36,593 nt of DNA from Verrucomicrobiota bacterium. GTDB taxonomy: Bacteria > Verrucomicrobiota > Verrucomicrobiia > Opitutales > Opitutaceae. Positions 14,780-23,123 of this stretch are shown here, one piece after another. The notes under the pieces were generated by a model. That model saw only the letters and a list, made by a program, of their open reading frames with translations. It was not told the origin of the DNA and did not search any database. The stretch is taken from positions 1 to 36,593 of the forward strand of contig JACTNC010000043.1 in the NCBI GenBank assembly GCA_014584295.1. The letters run 5' to 3'. Position 1 is the first letter of the stretch; each line of letters begins with the position of its first letter. Position numbers and translations under genes: made by a program.

Positions 14780-15637
14780 TCAGTGGTCCGCTAGTTCATC
14801 CATGCGCCGCCGAAGTCGATTCACGGAGACCACGTGAAGCCGGAGGCCTGGTGACAAGGGGCGGGCGTCCATTGAGCCCACCTTGCTCACAACATCGATG
14901 AACTCCTCCAGAATGACTCGGAAGCGTTCGGTCTCTGAAGATACGACGACACTCCTACGTGCGGCTGTGACAAACTCATCCTCAGACATGACTGCCGATG
15001 AGTCGCGTTCAGCGACAAAGGCGGCGAAATCGGCCATTACAGCGAGCGTCGTGGGGATGTCGACAAGCATGGCCTGCTTGCTGGAAGTACTCACGGCGAG
15101 CTTGGCCCGGATCGGCCGCGGGCGGCCGGCAATCGGGATGTCGATATCATTCAGCTTGAACGATGAACCACCCGACTCCGTCAAACGCTCGAAAATGGGC
15201 GGATGATTCTCCGGATCGAGATCATCCTGGTTTTGGGGTATGCCGATCACGAGCCCTGCAACTCGCAGGGCACCTTGCTCTCCTGCCTGCCGGTGAAGCG
15301 AATGGGTTGGATCGTTCATCGCACTGAGCAGCGGCCGCACAAAGTTGAAATAGTAACCTGTCGCGAGGCCGCGGGCGAGGTCATACGTCGAGGCAGAGCT
15401 GCGCGCACTTTCGACACGCCGGAAGATCAGGATCGCAGCCAAAAAGAAGGCCCCGATACCACCGAGAATGGCCGACAAGGGTTCGAACCACTGAATGTCC
15501 TCCTCAAATAGTCCGAACAAGGCATCGTAAAGCCAGATTGCAGAGACGATGAACGAGAGCAGAAGGAATATCGCGCCTGCGGGCGGCCAGGCTTTGACAA
15601 CCGTCTTGCAGCGAGTGAAGAATCCGTGACTGTGCAT
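14780..15637 (-). CDS. prokaryotic STING receptor with N-terminal transmembrane helices (TM-STING), apparently orphan
   Basis: 285 residues from ATG 15637, chosen because it lies just before the first membrane helix; the frame stays open to 15934 (another ATG at 15739), but that part looks non-coding and would touch the divergent gene. Two membrane segments (about 18-42 and 52-72) are followed by a STING domain (about 83-255). LARGLATGYYFNFVRPLL aligns with human STING AHGLAWSYYIGYLRLIL; IPQNQDDLDPENHPPIFERL corresponds to the loop after LYILLPLD in human STING. Pocket residues reported for c-di-GMP-binding bacterial STING have counterparts: Asn98-Phe99, an Arg near 172-177, Asp193 and Thr197 in VDIPTTLAVM. 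Known bacterial STINGs are CBASS effectors beside a cGAS-like CdnE nucleotidyltransferase; none is present here. The membrane helices would replace the TIR effector of TIR-STING. The assignment rests on remembered motifs, not a profile search. Confidence 0.8.
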   Translation of the reverse strand: MHSHGFFTRCKTVVKAWPPAGAIFLLLSFIVSAIWLYDALFGLFEEDIQWFEPLSAILGGIGAFFLAAILIFRRVESARSSASTYDLARGLATGYYFNFVRPLLSAMNDPTHSLHRQAGEQGALRVAGLVIGIPQNQDDLDPENHPPIFERLTESGGSSFKLNDIDIPIAGRPRPIRAKLAVSTSSKQAMLVDIPTTLAVMADFAAFVAERDSSAVMSEDEFVTAARRSVVVSSETERFRVILEEFIDVVSKVGSMDARPLSPGLRLHVVSVNRLRRRMDELADH

Positions 15638-15932
15638 CGCAGGCTTAAGCGGGCGGTGGCTGGGAGAATCCGAATCGGTCGTATGGCATTTGCTTGCGCA
15701 TCCACCATTAGGTACCTGCAGTCCGTGCACCAAGTCCATTTTTGTGCGAAATCTGCCAACCCGACAAAGGCACAACGAAGAAGTCGCGCCGGGCTTGCTG
15801 AGCCAATGGTGCCCCTTGCGCGTCGGCGATGAGCCTGACCAGCTCCGCCAGGCCCCCCCATCTGAAATCACCTTGAGCCAGCCCGCGACACGGGTCTTGC
15901 CCGGGTGAGTTTTCCCGAGGTAGTGTGCGCTC
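15638..15932. other. intergenic region between the STING-like gene and the divergent secreted-protein gene
   Basis: About 295 bases. The STING reading frame continues open through it, with ATGs at 15739 and 15934, but the encoded residues (many Cys, Ser, His, no hydrophobic pattern) do not look like protein. It probably contains both divergent promoters; I cannot point to clear -35/-10 boxes. Confidence 0.5.
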
Positions 15933-16400
15933 ATGGTCTGTCGCGCGTTGTTCGTGGGTCTGTTCCTGTGCCTTCCTGGACTCTCTTCAAAGGCGCACGC
16001 CGTCGACTTTGTCCGCGTCTGGCCTGGCTATCGCTCCGCTGCCTCCTTTGAAACGATCGGCGAATTCTTCGGACGCAAGGAGTACACCGGTGGACGTATC
16101 CTCCTACGGACGCAACCGAACGATCGCAGCGGTTACTACTTCCTGATTCGATTGCGAAAGTCAGACCCAATCCCCGGCGCGATCCTGCGGATTCAGATCA
16201 TCTTTGCAGACAACCCCATCGCCCGGACATTCACGCTTCCCGTTGACATTCCTGCCGGTCATCCCGTTCTCAATGCCGGAATCACAGGCGCTGACTGGCC
16301 CGCCGCGGCAACCAAGCCCGTGGCCTGGCGTGTGACGCTGCAGCAGGCCGATGGCACTGAAGTTGCTTCACAGCACAGCTTCTTGTGGGCGCAGCCCTGA
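15933..16400 (+). CDS. small secreted protein of unknown function
   Basis: 155 residues from ATG 15933, with a plausible ribosome binding site GAGGT about 10 bases upstream. Signal peptide ALFVGLFLCLPGLSSKAHA, cleavage about residue 23. The mature part is beta-rich (VRVWPGYRSAASFETIGEFF, YYFLIRLRK, ILRIQIIFADN, TFTLPVDIPAGHPVLNAGIT) and looks like an immunoglobulin-like or beta-sandwich fold, with no Cys pairs and no catalytic motif. It lies 41 bases before the ATP-grasp gene on the same strand and may be in its operon. I do not recognise a named family; similar small proteins are frequent in Verrucomicrobiota. Confidence 0.8.
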   Translation: MVCRALFVGLFLCLPGLSSKAHAVDFVRVWPGYRSAASFETIGEFFGRKEYTGGRILLRTQPNDRSGYYFLIRLRKSDPIPGAILRIQIIFADNPIARTFTLPVDIPAGHPVLNAGITGADWPAAATKPVAWRVTLQQADGTEVASQHSFLWAQP

Positions 16401-16441
16401 ACTCGCTGTAACAACCGACTCATTCCCTCCACCCGCTCCCC

Positions 16442-17935
16442 ATGCCGGATCTATTCGACGTCTACGAACTCGGACGATTCTACGACGAAATGTTCGCCGG
16501 CACCGGCCAGCCGCGCCCCCATTACCAACGGCTGTTCGATCGGTTCGCGCGCCTTGATGGCATGAGCAGCCTGCTCGAACGCCAGCGTACCGCCACCCAG
16601 ACCTTCATCAATCGTGGGGTCACCTTCACCGTCTATTCCAATACGGAGGGAACGGAAAAGATTTTTCCCTTTGACCTGATTCCCCGCATCGTGCCCGCGC
16701 ACGAGTGGGCGACACTTGAAGCAGGCCTGACCCAGCGGATGCAGGCCCTGAATCTTTTCCTGGCGGATATCTACGGCGCGCAACGCATTCTCCGCGAAGG
16801 CGTGATTCCCTCCGAGATGGTGGAATCCTCAAAGCACTTCCGCCGCGAAATGGTTGGTCTCCCGCTGCCCCGGGGACTCCACGTGCACATCAACGGCACG
16901 GACCTCATCCGCGACGAAAACGGCGCCTACCGCGTTCTTGAGGACAACCTTCGCACGCCATCGGGAGTGAGTTACGTTTTGGAAAACCGCCAGGTGATGA
17001 AGCGGGTGTTTCCCAATCTCATCCGCGACTACCGCGTCCGGCCGGTGGAAACCTACACCAGCGATCTTCTCGCCCTGCTGATGCGACTGGCCCCGGAACA
17101 TGTTCCGGAACCGACAGTGGTCCTGCTCACTCCCGGCGTATTCAACTCAGCCTATTTCGAACACGCCTTTCTCGCACGCCAGATGGGAATCGAGATCGTC
17201 GAAGGCAGCGACCTCGTCGTTGAAAACGACCGCGTCTACATGCGGCGCAGCGATGGGCTCGCACCGGTGCATGTGATCTATCGGCGTCTTGATGACGATT
17301 TCCTGGACCCGACGGTCTTCCGCAAGGACTCGCTGCTCGGCGTGCCGGGCCTCGTGAATGCGCACCGCAAGGGCAATGTCGCCCTCTGCAATCCGATCGG
17401 CACGGGCGTCGCGGACGACAAGGCCATGTACCACTACGTGCCGCGGATGATCAAATTTTACCTCGGCCAGGAGCCCATCCTGCACAATGTGGAAACGTAT
17501 CTTTCGTCGGACAGGAAGGACCTCACCTACATCCTGGAGAACCTGCCGAAGCTGGTGGTTAAGAGTGTGAATGAGGCTGGGGGCTACGGCATGCTGGTCG
17601 GGCCCCACAGCAACCAGGCGCAGATCGAGGAATTTCGAGAGAAGATCCTGGCGAATCCCCGGAACTTTATCGCACAGCCCACCATCGGACTCTCCCGATG
17701 CCCGAGTGTGTGCGAGAGCACCATCGAGGGACGCCACATCGATCTCCGTCCGTACATTCTCAATGGCGAGTCGATCAAGATCATGCCCGGCGGACTCACC
17801 CGCGTCGCGCTGCGCAAGGGCTCGCTCGTAGTCAATTCGTCCCAGGGCGGTGGCTCCAAGGACACGTGGGTTCTCGCAGCCGACGATCAGGCGTCAGCCC
17901 CGATTCCGCGTCTCCCCGAGAAATTGATCGTGTGA
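16442..17935 (+). CDS. circularly permuted ATP-grasp protein (type 2; former DUF404/DUF407)
   Basis: 497 residues. The N-terminal part has [18 protein letters not shown] and [18 protein letters not shown]; the middle has [15 protein letters not shown] and [20 protein letters not shown]; later come [37 protein letters not shown] and the C-terminal [10 protein letters not shown] and [20 protein letters not shown]. This is the signature series of the circularly permuted ATP-grasp family, which is expected to form amide bonds with ATP. Its partner alpha-E protein begins 25 bases downstream, the normal gene pairing. A transglutaminase-like peptidase that often accompanies the pair is absent. Product and substrate are unknown. 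The start is preceded by a pyrimidine-rich stretch, not by a Shine-Dalgarno sequence. Confidence 0.93.
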   Translation: MPDLFDVYELGRFYDEMFAGTGQPRPHYQRLFDRFARLDGMSSLLERQRTATQTFINRGVTFTVYSNTEGTEKIFPFDLIPRIVPAHEWATLEAGLTQRMQALNLFLADIYGAQRILREGVIPSEMVESSKHFRREMVGLPLPRGLHVHINGTDLIRDENGAYRVLEDNLRTPSGVSYVLENRQVMKRVFPNLIRDYRVRPVETYTSDLLALLMRLAPEHVPEPTVVLLTPGVFNSAYFEHAFLARQMGIEIVEGSDLVVENDRVYMRRSDGLAPVHVIYRRLDDDFLDPTVFRKDSLLGVPGLVNAHRKGNVALCNPIGTGVADDKAMYHYVPRMIKFYLGQEPILHNVETYLSSDRKDLTYILENLPKLVVKSVNEAGGYGMLVGPHSNQAQIEEFREKILANPRNFIAQPTIGLSRCPSVCESTIEGRHIDLRPYILNGESIKIMPGGLTRVALRKGSLVVNSSQGGGSKDTWVLAADDQASAPIPRLPEKLIV

Positions 17936-17960
17936 TTCCTGACATCGCAATCTTCCCTCC

Positions 17961-18947
17961 ATGCTCTCACGCGTTGCCAACCTGATCTACTGGATGGCCC
18001 GTCAGCTTGAACGGGCCGAGAACACCGCGCGAATTGTTGACGTCAATTCCCAGCTCGTGCTCGACCTTCAATCACGTCAGGCCGCGGATGATCCGAAGTC
18101 TTGGGAACCGCTCGTATACGTATCCGGAGGAGAGGAGACGTTCTTCGAACTCTACGGCAAGAAGGCGACCGAGCGAAGCGTCGTTGAGTTCATGCTCTTC
18201 GATCGACGCAATCCTTCGTCGATCATCTCCTGTGTCAGCCAGGCCCGCGAGAATGCGCGCTGCGTGCGGGATCTGCTGGCTGCGGAGGTATGGGAGACGC
18301 TCAATACGTTTTACCTGAAACTGAAGGACGACGATTTCGCGCGTTACGCGCAGCTTGGTTCAGCCGAGTACCTCAATCGTGTAAAAGCTCGCATCCACCT
18401 GTTCAACGGGGTGGCAGATTCCATGTTGCCGCGTGGCAGCGCCTGGTGGTTTTTCCAGCTTGGCCGACACCTGGAGCGCGCGGACAACACGTCGCGCATT
18501 CTCGACGTGAAGTACTTCATGCTGCTTCCGGAGACCTCCCCGGTGGGAACTGCCCTCGACATGGTCCAGTGGGCGTCCGTCCTGCGCTCCTGCTCGGCAT
18601 TTGAGGCCTTTCGTCGCAGCCGACGCGGTCAACTCTCGCTGGAACGCGTGGTCGATTATCTGCTCCGCGACGATCAGTTTCCCCGAAGCATTCTGTACTC
18701 GGCCAAGTCCGCAGCTCACGCTCTCGCTCAGATTGTCGAGGGCGCAGCCCACCTCGCAAACAACCGCGCCAGCACCCTGACCGAGGCATTGATCCGCGAT
18801 CTTGAGAAAACGAATACGGAGCAAACCATCGCCGACGGCCTGCATGAATTCCTGGATACCATCCAGCTCCGCCTAAACGAGGTGCACACCGCGGTGCAGC
18901 AGACGTTCATCGATTATCCCACGAACCAGGCAAGGATTGTCGCCTGA
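17961..18947 (+). CDS. alpha-E domain-containing protein (former DUF403)
   Basis: 328 residues, nearly all helical. It opens with MLSRVANLIYWMARQLERAE, the family hallmark (usually LSRxAxxLYWMxRYxERAE), and repeats a related segment, MLPRGSAWWFFQLGRHLERA, in the middle, reflecting the internal duplication. RSILYSAKSAAHAL is the usual late motif. The partner of the ATP-grasp gene upstream (25-base gap); the two are thought to act in a peptide-like modification or synthesis pathway, possibly with secreted or cell-wall substrates. Biochemical role unproven. The next gene (DNA glycosylase) follows after about 80 bases and is probably functionally unrelated. Confidence 0.93.
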   Translation: MLSRVANLIYWMARQLERAENTARIVDVNSQLVLDLQSRQAADDPKSWEPLVYVSGGEETFFELYGKKATERSVVEFMLFDRRNPSSIISCVSQARENARCVRDLLAAEVWETLNTFYLKLKDDDFARYAQLGSAEYLNRVKARIHLFNGVADSMLPRGSAWWFFQLGRHLERADNTSRILDVKYFMLLPETSPVGTALDMVQWASVLRSCSAFEAFRRSRRGQLSLERVVDYLLRDDQFPRSILYSAKSAAHALAQIVEGAAHLANNRASTLTEALIRDLEKTNTEQTIADGLHEFLDTIQLRLNEVHTAVQQTFIDYPTNQARIVA

Positions 18948-19028
18948 AGGACCGCTCAGGGAAACCAGGATTGCGTTGCAGAGCGCACCGCTGACGTTCC
19001 CACTTGGCGAGGCATACTTCATCCGCGC

Positions 19029-19940
19029 ATGTCATCGTCCTACTCAGGTCCGTGGTCAGACTGGATCGACTTTCCTGATTCCTGGCGCACCAACCCGCGC
19101 GCGCTGGCGGAAACCCTCGACGGAGGACAGGCCTTTCGCTGGCACGCCAGCGGCCTCAAGAATCAGTGGACCGGGCAGTGGGATCGGTGCCTCGTCCAGC
19201 TCCGCCTCAACCACGACGATCGTCTCCAGTGGCGCACACCCCTCGTGAAAGACGTGCCACTGTGCACGCGCGGGCAGGTGGAAACCTATCTGGGTTTCGA
19301 CCGCGACTGGGCCACCATCGTCGACTCGCTGCCCTGGCGCAGCGATCCCCATATTGCGCGTTGTCTCCGTGAGTTTCCCGGCCTTCGGATCCTCAGGCAG
19401 CCCCTGGCTGAAACCCTCCTCGGATTCCTTTGCAGTGCCACCAAGCAAATCGTCCAGATTAAACAGATGATGGCGCTTCTCGCGCAGCGTCATGGTGCAC
19501 AGATCCTCCCGGGTGTCCATCGGCTGCCTACGTGGCCGGAAATTGCGGCATCGTCGGAGCGGGAACTGCGCAAGTGCCTGCTGGGTTTCCGGGCGCGGTA
19601 CATTCATCAAGCGGCAACCTTTCTGGCCGCAAATCCCGGGTGGTTGGAGGAAACGGGAAAGGCCGACTACGCCGTTGCGAAGGCTCGGTTGTGCCAGCTC
19701 GACGGCATAGGTGAGAAGGTCGCGGACTGCGTGCTTCTCTACGGTGCAGGAAAACTTGAGGCATTTCCCGTCGATGTTTGGATCCTGCGCACCTTGGAGC
19801 TGCGCTATGGACTCAAAGGCTGGAAGCCGGCGCAGCTGGCCAGTTTTGGTCGCATCCATTTTGGGCAATATGCCGGCGTCGCGCAGCAGTTCCTTTTCGC
19901 CTGGGAGCGAAGCCAAAAACGGTCCGCAAAATCGAACTGA
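19029..19940 (+). CDS. OGG1-like 8-oxoguanine DNA glycosylase/AP lyase
   Basis: 303 residues with the three-part OGG1 layout: N-terminal beta domain (ETLDGGQAFRWHASG), helical middle, and HhH-GPD domain. The helix-hairpin-helix LCQLDGIGEKVADCVLLYGA contains Lys230, equivalent to the catalytic Lys249 of human OGG1, and AFPVDVWILRTL contains Asp249, equivalent to Asp268. The enzyme should excise 8-oxoguanine opposite cytosine and cleave the abasic strand. The Asn-rich loop of the human enzyme (ICSSNNNI) reads LCSATKQI here, so the residues contacting the opposite C differ. Length fits. It follows the alpha-E gene by 81 bases on the same strand. Confidence 0.9.
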   Translation: MSSSYSGPWSDWIDFPDSWRTNPRALAETLDGGQAFRWHASGLKNQWTGQWDRCLVQLRLNHDDRLQWRTPLVKDVPLCTRGQVETYLGFDRDWATIVDSLPWRSDPHIARCLREFPGLRILRQPLAETLLGFLCSATKQIVQIKQMMALLAQRHGAQILPGVHRLPTWPEIAASSERELRKCLLGFRARYIHQAATFLAANPGWLEETGKADYAVAKARLCQLDGIGEKVADCVLLYGAGKLEAFPVDVWILRTLELRYGLKGWKPAQLASFGRIHFGQYAGVAQQFLFAWERSQKRSAKSN

Positions 19941-19978
19941 AGGGAAAACGGTCGTTCCTCCAGATACGGTGTGAGCGC

Positions 19979-20010
19979 AAAAAGGGCAGCGAACCAGGGC
20001 TCGCTGCCCG
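19979..20010 (-). terminator. rho-independent terminator for the DUF481 gene
   Basis: A 9-bp stem GGGCAGCGA / TCGCTGCCC (19984-19992 with 20001-20009), 8-base loop, and a run of T on the minus strand (19979-19983). It lies 50 bases after the stop of the minus-strand gene ending at 20059. Confidence 0.85.
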
Positions 20011-20058
20011 AAATATCAACGGATCCGACCAGGATCCCGGTTGCTCAAGATTGGAAGT

Positions 20059-21114
20059 TTACTTCCAGTTCAGCACCAGGCGGGTGAAGTAGCTGGTATC
20101 CAGCTTCTCGAGTCCGCGGGGAGGCTGGCTGGTATAGTCATTCAGGATGCCCAGGCGCAGCTTCCATGCGGGATTGGCGAGCGGGAGCTCGAGGTAGCTC
20201 TCATGAATGAGCCGGTAATTGCCAAAATCATTGAAGCTCGGCACGTAGGAAACGCGGTTGACCAGAAGGGAGTTGTCTATCTGGAGGCGGTGGTTGAGGC
20301 CAAAATCAAGACCGGCATCCTTGACATCCTCCGTCAGCGGATCGCCATAGCCCTCATAGCGGAAGGACACACCCGCGCGGCCCGTGAGGGTCTGTTTTGC
20401 TTCCTTGATGAAATCATATCCTAGACCCGCCGCCGCGACATTGTAGAGGTCGATGTCCTTGATGCGGTCGAAGCCGCCTTCGTCGCGAACATACCACGAT
20501 CTGCGGCCGGAGAAATTGTTCTGGTAGTCGACACCCGCCTTGAACTGGTCAGCGGACTTCGTGCCGTCGCTGATCTGACGATCATAGGCCGTGTAGAACT
20601 GAAGCGTATCCGACGGTCCAGCGAGAACCGCCCGGAAGCTGAAAGCGGTGCCAGTCTGTTCCTTGTTGCCGGTCTTGCCCGTTACGTCCGCCGCAGCCTC
20701 ATAGGACCAAACCCGCTGAAGGGCGACAATTGCCGGATCAGTCGCGCCGGGCGCCCAGGTCGCGGCAACCTTGTCGACCGTCGTCGTGATCGTGCCATCC
20801 TTGCCAGAAATTTGCACGCCACCGTCAGCGGTGGGGGCGAGTTTCCCCTCAAGGACGGTCCCCGCCGCAAGGCGAACATTCAGCGGCTCTTCCGTTGAAA
20901 CGGATGCAACCTCCGCTTGCTTGATCTTGAGCGTACCCGCATAGGGGGTATCAAGAGTGACTTCCGTTCCGTCAATCTTGACAACCTTGCCGAGCAGTCG
21001 CGCACCACTCTTGGTTACCACAACATCGGCATGCACCGCCGTGGCGAACAGTGCAGCGAAACCGAAACTCGCACTGAGTACGTATGACAAGCAAGTTAGC
21101 TTAGTTCTATTCAT
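20059..21114 (-). CDS. DUF481-family outer-membrane protein (YdiY-like)
   Basis: 351 residues with a signal peptide ending at HADVVVTKSG. Residues about 30-120 form a beta-rich N-terminal module (GARLLGKVVKIDGTEVTLDT) as found ahead of DUF481 in Verrucomicrobiota. Residues about 130-351 alternate aromatic and polar residues as in a transmembrane barrel, with FQFYTAYDRQ-like strands, RYEGYGDPL, VSYVPSFNDFGNYRLIHES and a terminal aromatic strand ending in W-K. The family (YdiY) is salt-induced in enterobacteria; its function is not known. The gene has its own terminator and is divergent from the methyltransferase gene at 21392, so it is probably monocistronic. Confidence 0.85.
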   Translation of the reverse strand: MNRTKLTCLSYVLSASFGFAALFATAVHADVVVTKSGARLLGKVVKIDGTEVTLDTPYAGTLKIKQAEVASVSTEEPLNVRLAAGTVLEGKLAPTADGGVQISGKDGTITTTVDKVAATWAPGATDPAIVALQRVWSYEAAADVTGKTGNKEQTGTAFSFRAVLAGPSDTLQFYTAYDRQISDGTKSADQFKAGVDYQNNFSGRRSWYVRDEGGFDRIKDIDLYNVAAAGLGYDFIKEAKQTLTGRAGVSFRYEGYGDPLTEDVKDAGLDFGLNHRLQIDNSLLVNRVSYVPSFNDFGNYRLIHESYLELPLANPAWKLRLGILNDYTSQPPRGLEKLDTSYFTRLVLNWK

Positions 21115-21391
21115 GGAGAAAGTAGACGTTGATAGGTTGTTTTATTGCAGTCAAAACCCAATTGGGCGACCGCGGGCGATCACGGACGCTGCTTCACGCA
21201 GCAGCCGAATCCATCCTGCAAGCTCGACAGCAGGACAAAGCATTCGTTGCGTTATTCCTGCCAAAAGGGAGCTCGCGATTGGAGATTTGGCCAAAATCGA
21301 ATACCAATCAGGGCCGCAGTTTTACGATAACATAATAATCATTATTTATTTGTATAGCTCCTAATACTCTTCATTAGCCGGCATCGGATTC
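21115..21391. other. divergent promoter region
   Basis: 277 bases between divergent starts. The right end (21325-21375) is strikingly AT-rich for this genome (ATAATAATCATTATTTATTT, then TATAGC and TAATAC), a probable promoter for the methyltransferase gene at 21392. Short frames here are not protein-like. Confidence 0.5.
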
Positions 21392-22306
21392 ATGCAACAT
21401 TCCTCCACTTATTCTCCACTGCTAATCGCCAGTCGCTGGAAGGACTATGCCCTCTTGAACGCAGGTTCAGGCATGAAGCAGGAAAAGTGGGGCGAGTACA
21501 CGCTCGTTCGCCCAGATCCCCAGGTGATCTGGCCCCAGCATGGGAAAGCAATGGGAGCCAAATGGGAAAAATGGGACGGCTTTTACCATCGCAGCGATCA
21601 GGGCGGCGGGCGTTGGGAGTTTCGTCGCGATATCCCGGAATACTGGACCATCCAATACGCCCCGCTGGGCCTGAAATTCAAGATTCACCCAACCTCCTTC
21701 AAGCACACCGGCCTTTTTCCGGAACAGGCGGTCAACTGGGAATGGTTCTCGTCAAAGATCAAGGCGACCAAGGCGGGTGGCCGGGAGGTCTCAGTCCTCA
21801 ACCTCTTCGGCTACACCGGAGCCGCCACGGTCGCAGCGGCCGCCGCAGGAGCCAGCGTCTGCCATGTGGATGCAGCCGAGGGAATGGTGAAATGGGCGCG
21901 CGAAAATGCTGCGCTCAGCGGACTTTCGAAGGCACCCATCCGATATATCGTCGATGACTGCCTCAAGTTTGTCCGTCGCGAACAGAAGCGTGGCAGAGTG
22001 TACGATGCAATTATCATGGATCCGCCCACCTACGGGAGGGGATCGGGCGGCGAAATGTGGCGCCTTGAGGACAGCCTGTGGGAGTTGCTTTGTGAGTGCC
22101 GCTCTGTCCTGCAGCCACGGCCCCTGTTCGTCTTGGTCAATGCCTACACCGCGCGACTTTCACCCACGGTCGTCATGAACCTTCTCTCCGAACTCATGCA
22201 CGGCCGTGGCGGTTCGTTTTCAGGGGGTGAGGTGGGCCTCCCCATTCAACACGACGGCAAGATACTCCCCTGCGGAATATATGGACGCTGGGAGGCCGAT
22301 GCCTAG
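21392..22306 (+). CDS. class I SAM-dependent methyltransferase, RlmI/RlmK-like (rRNA/tRNA-type)
   Basis: 304 residues. The Rossmann SAM site is LNLFGYTGAATVAAAAAGAS with VCHVDAAEGMVKWARENA as motif II; the catalytic motif is IIMDPPTYGRG. Both are typical of the RlmI/RlmK group of 23S rRNA cytosine-C5 or guanine-N7 methyltransferases. It lacks the N-terminal PUA domain of E. coli RlmI and has instead a short N-terminal part containing QVIWPQHGKAMGAKWEKWDG. The Cys needed for C5-methylation is not obvious, so an N-methyltransferase is possible. The stop overlaps the downstream SIS gene by 8 bases. Confidence 0.85.
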   Translation: MQHSSTYSPLLIASRWKDYALLNAGSGMKQEKWGEYTLVRPDPQVIWPQHGKAMGAKWEKWDGFYHRSDQGGGRWEFRRDIPEYWTIQYAPLGLKFKIHPTSFKHTGLFPEQAVNWEWFSSKIKATKAGGREVSVLNLFGYTGAATVAAAAAGASVCHVDAAEGMVKWARENAALSGLSKAPIRYIVDDCLKFVRREQKRGRVYDAIIMDPPTYGRGSGGEMWRLEDSLWELLCECRSVLQPRPLFVLVNAYTARLSPTVVMNLLSELMHGRGGSFSGGEVGLPIQHDGKILPCGIYGRWEADA

Positions 22307-23105
22307 TCTCCCACACGTAGTTCGACCCGATCTCATGTCTTTTTCCGAGCGCTATTTCAAAGAAGTCATGCGACGTCTCGACGACGCCCGCCAATCGAAC
22401 TCCAAGGTCATTGCACAGGTGGCACCCTTGATTGGCCAATCGGTGGCCCGCGGCGGCGTGCTCCATGTTTTCGGGAGCGGTCACAGCGAAGTCATCGCCC
22501 GCGAGATCATCGGGCGCGCGGGGGGGCTGGCATGCGTCAGCGGCATTCTCGATCCCACCAGCGGCTTCATCGAAAACCTGGTCGGCTACGGCTCGGCTCT
22601 GATTGCGCGCCACGACCGGCAGTACCAACTGCTCCCTGGCGAGACGATCATCGTCATTTCAAACTCCGGGAAAAATGTTTCGCCCATTGAGGTCGCCCTG
22701 TACGCGAAGGAAAAGGGACTCCACGTGGTCGGGCTGCTTTCACTTCCGATGTCGCGCAACACGACCACCGTCCATCCCGGAGGCAGGCGCCTGCACGAGA
22801 TCGCCGATTTCGTCCTGGACAACGGCGGTGTGCCTGGGGACACCCTCATCGACGTGCGCCCGGAGCCGGTTTCCCCTCACGCATCACAATCGAGCGCAGG
22901 CTCAGCCCCGCTTCTCTCGGGTCCGACCTCCACGGTAATCGGCGCGATGCTGATGAATCTGCTCATGCTGGACGTCATCGAGTGGCTTCAGGCAAACGGC
23001 CACACACCGCCCTTGCTGCGGAGCCAAAATCTTCCGGGTGCCATCGAATACAACCGCGCCGTCGGCAAGCCCTATCTGCACCGACTCAGCCGCCAACTCG
23101 CCTGA
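22299..23105 (+). CDS. SIS-domain sugar isomerase-like protein (UPF0309 type)
   Basis: 268 residues from ATG 22299, supported by GGAGG three bases upstream; MSFSERYF at 22335 is a possible internal start. The SIS fold signatures are HVFGSGHSEVIAREIIGRAGG and GETIIVISNSGKNVSPIEVAL, with VGLLSLPMSRNTTTVHPGG later. The order and the RAGG motif fit the UPF0309 group, thought to act on phosphosugars such as N-acetylglucosamine or muramic acid derivatives. The start overlaps the end of the methyltransferase gene by 8 bases, indicating translational coupling. Substrate not known. Confidence 0.85.
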   Translation: MPSLPHVVRPDLMSFSERYFKEVMRRLDDARQSNSKVIAQVAPLIGQSVARGGVLHVFGSGHSEVIAREIIGRAGGLACVSGILDPTSGFIENLVGYGSALIARHDRQYQLLPGETIIVISNSGKNVSPIEVALYAKEKGLHVVGLLSLPMSRNTTTVHPGGRRLHEIADFVLDNGGVPGDTLIDVRPEPVSPHASQSSAGSAPLLSGPTSTVIGAMLMNLLMLDVIEWLQANGHTPPLLRSQNLPGAIEYNRAVGKPYLHRLSRQLA

Positions 23106-23123
23106 GAGCCTGACCGGCTGCGA

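Noticed and set aside
15638..15934. N-terminal extension of the STING-like protein to residue 384
   Set aside because: The added residues are rich in Ser, Cys, His and Arg without structure, and the longest form would overlap the divergent start at 15933.
12913..19028. CD-NTase or other CBASS gene near the STING-like gene
   Set aside because: I read all frames from 12.9 to 19 kb; the genes are an OppA-like lipoprotein, a small secreted protein, ATP-grasp and alpha-E. None has a nucleotidyltransferase GS...DxD motif.
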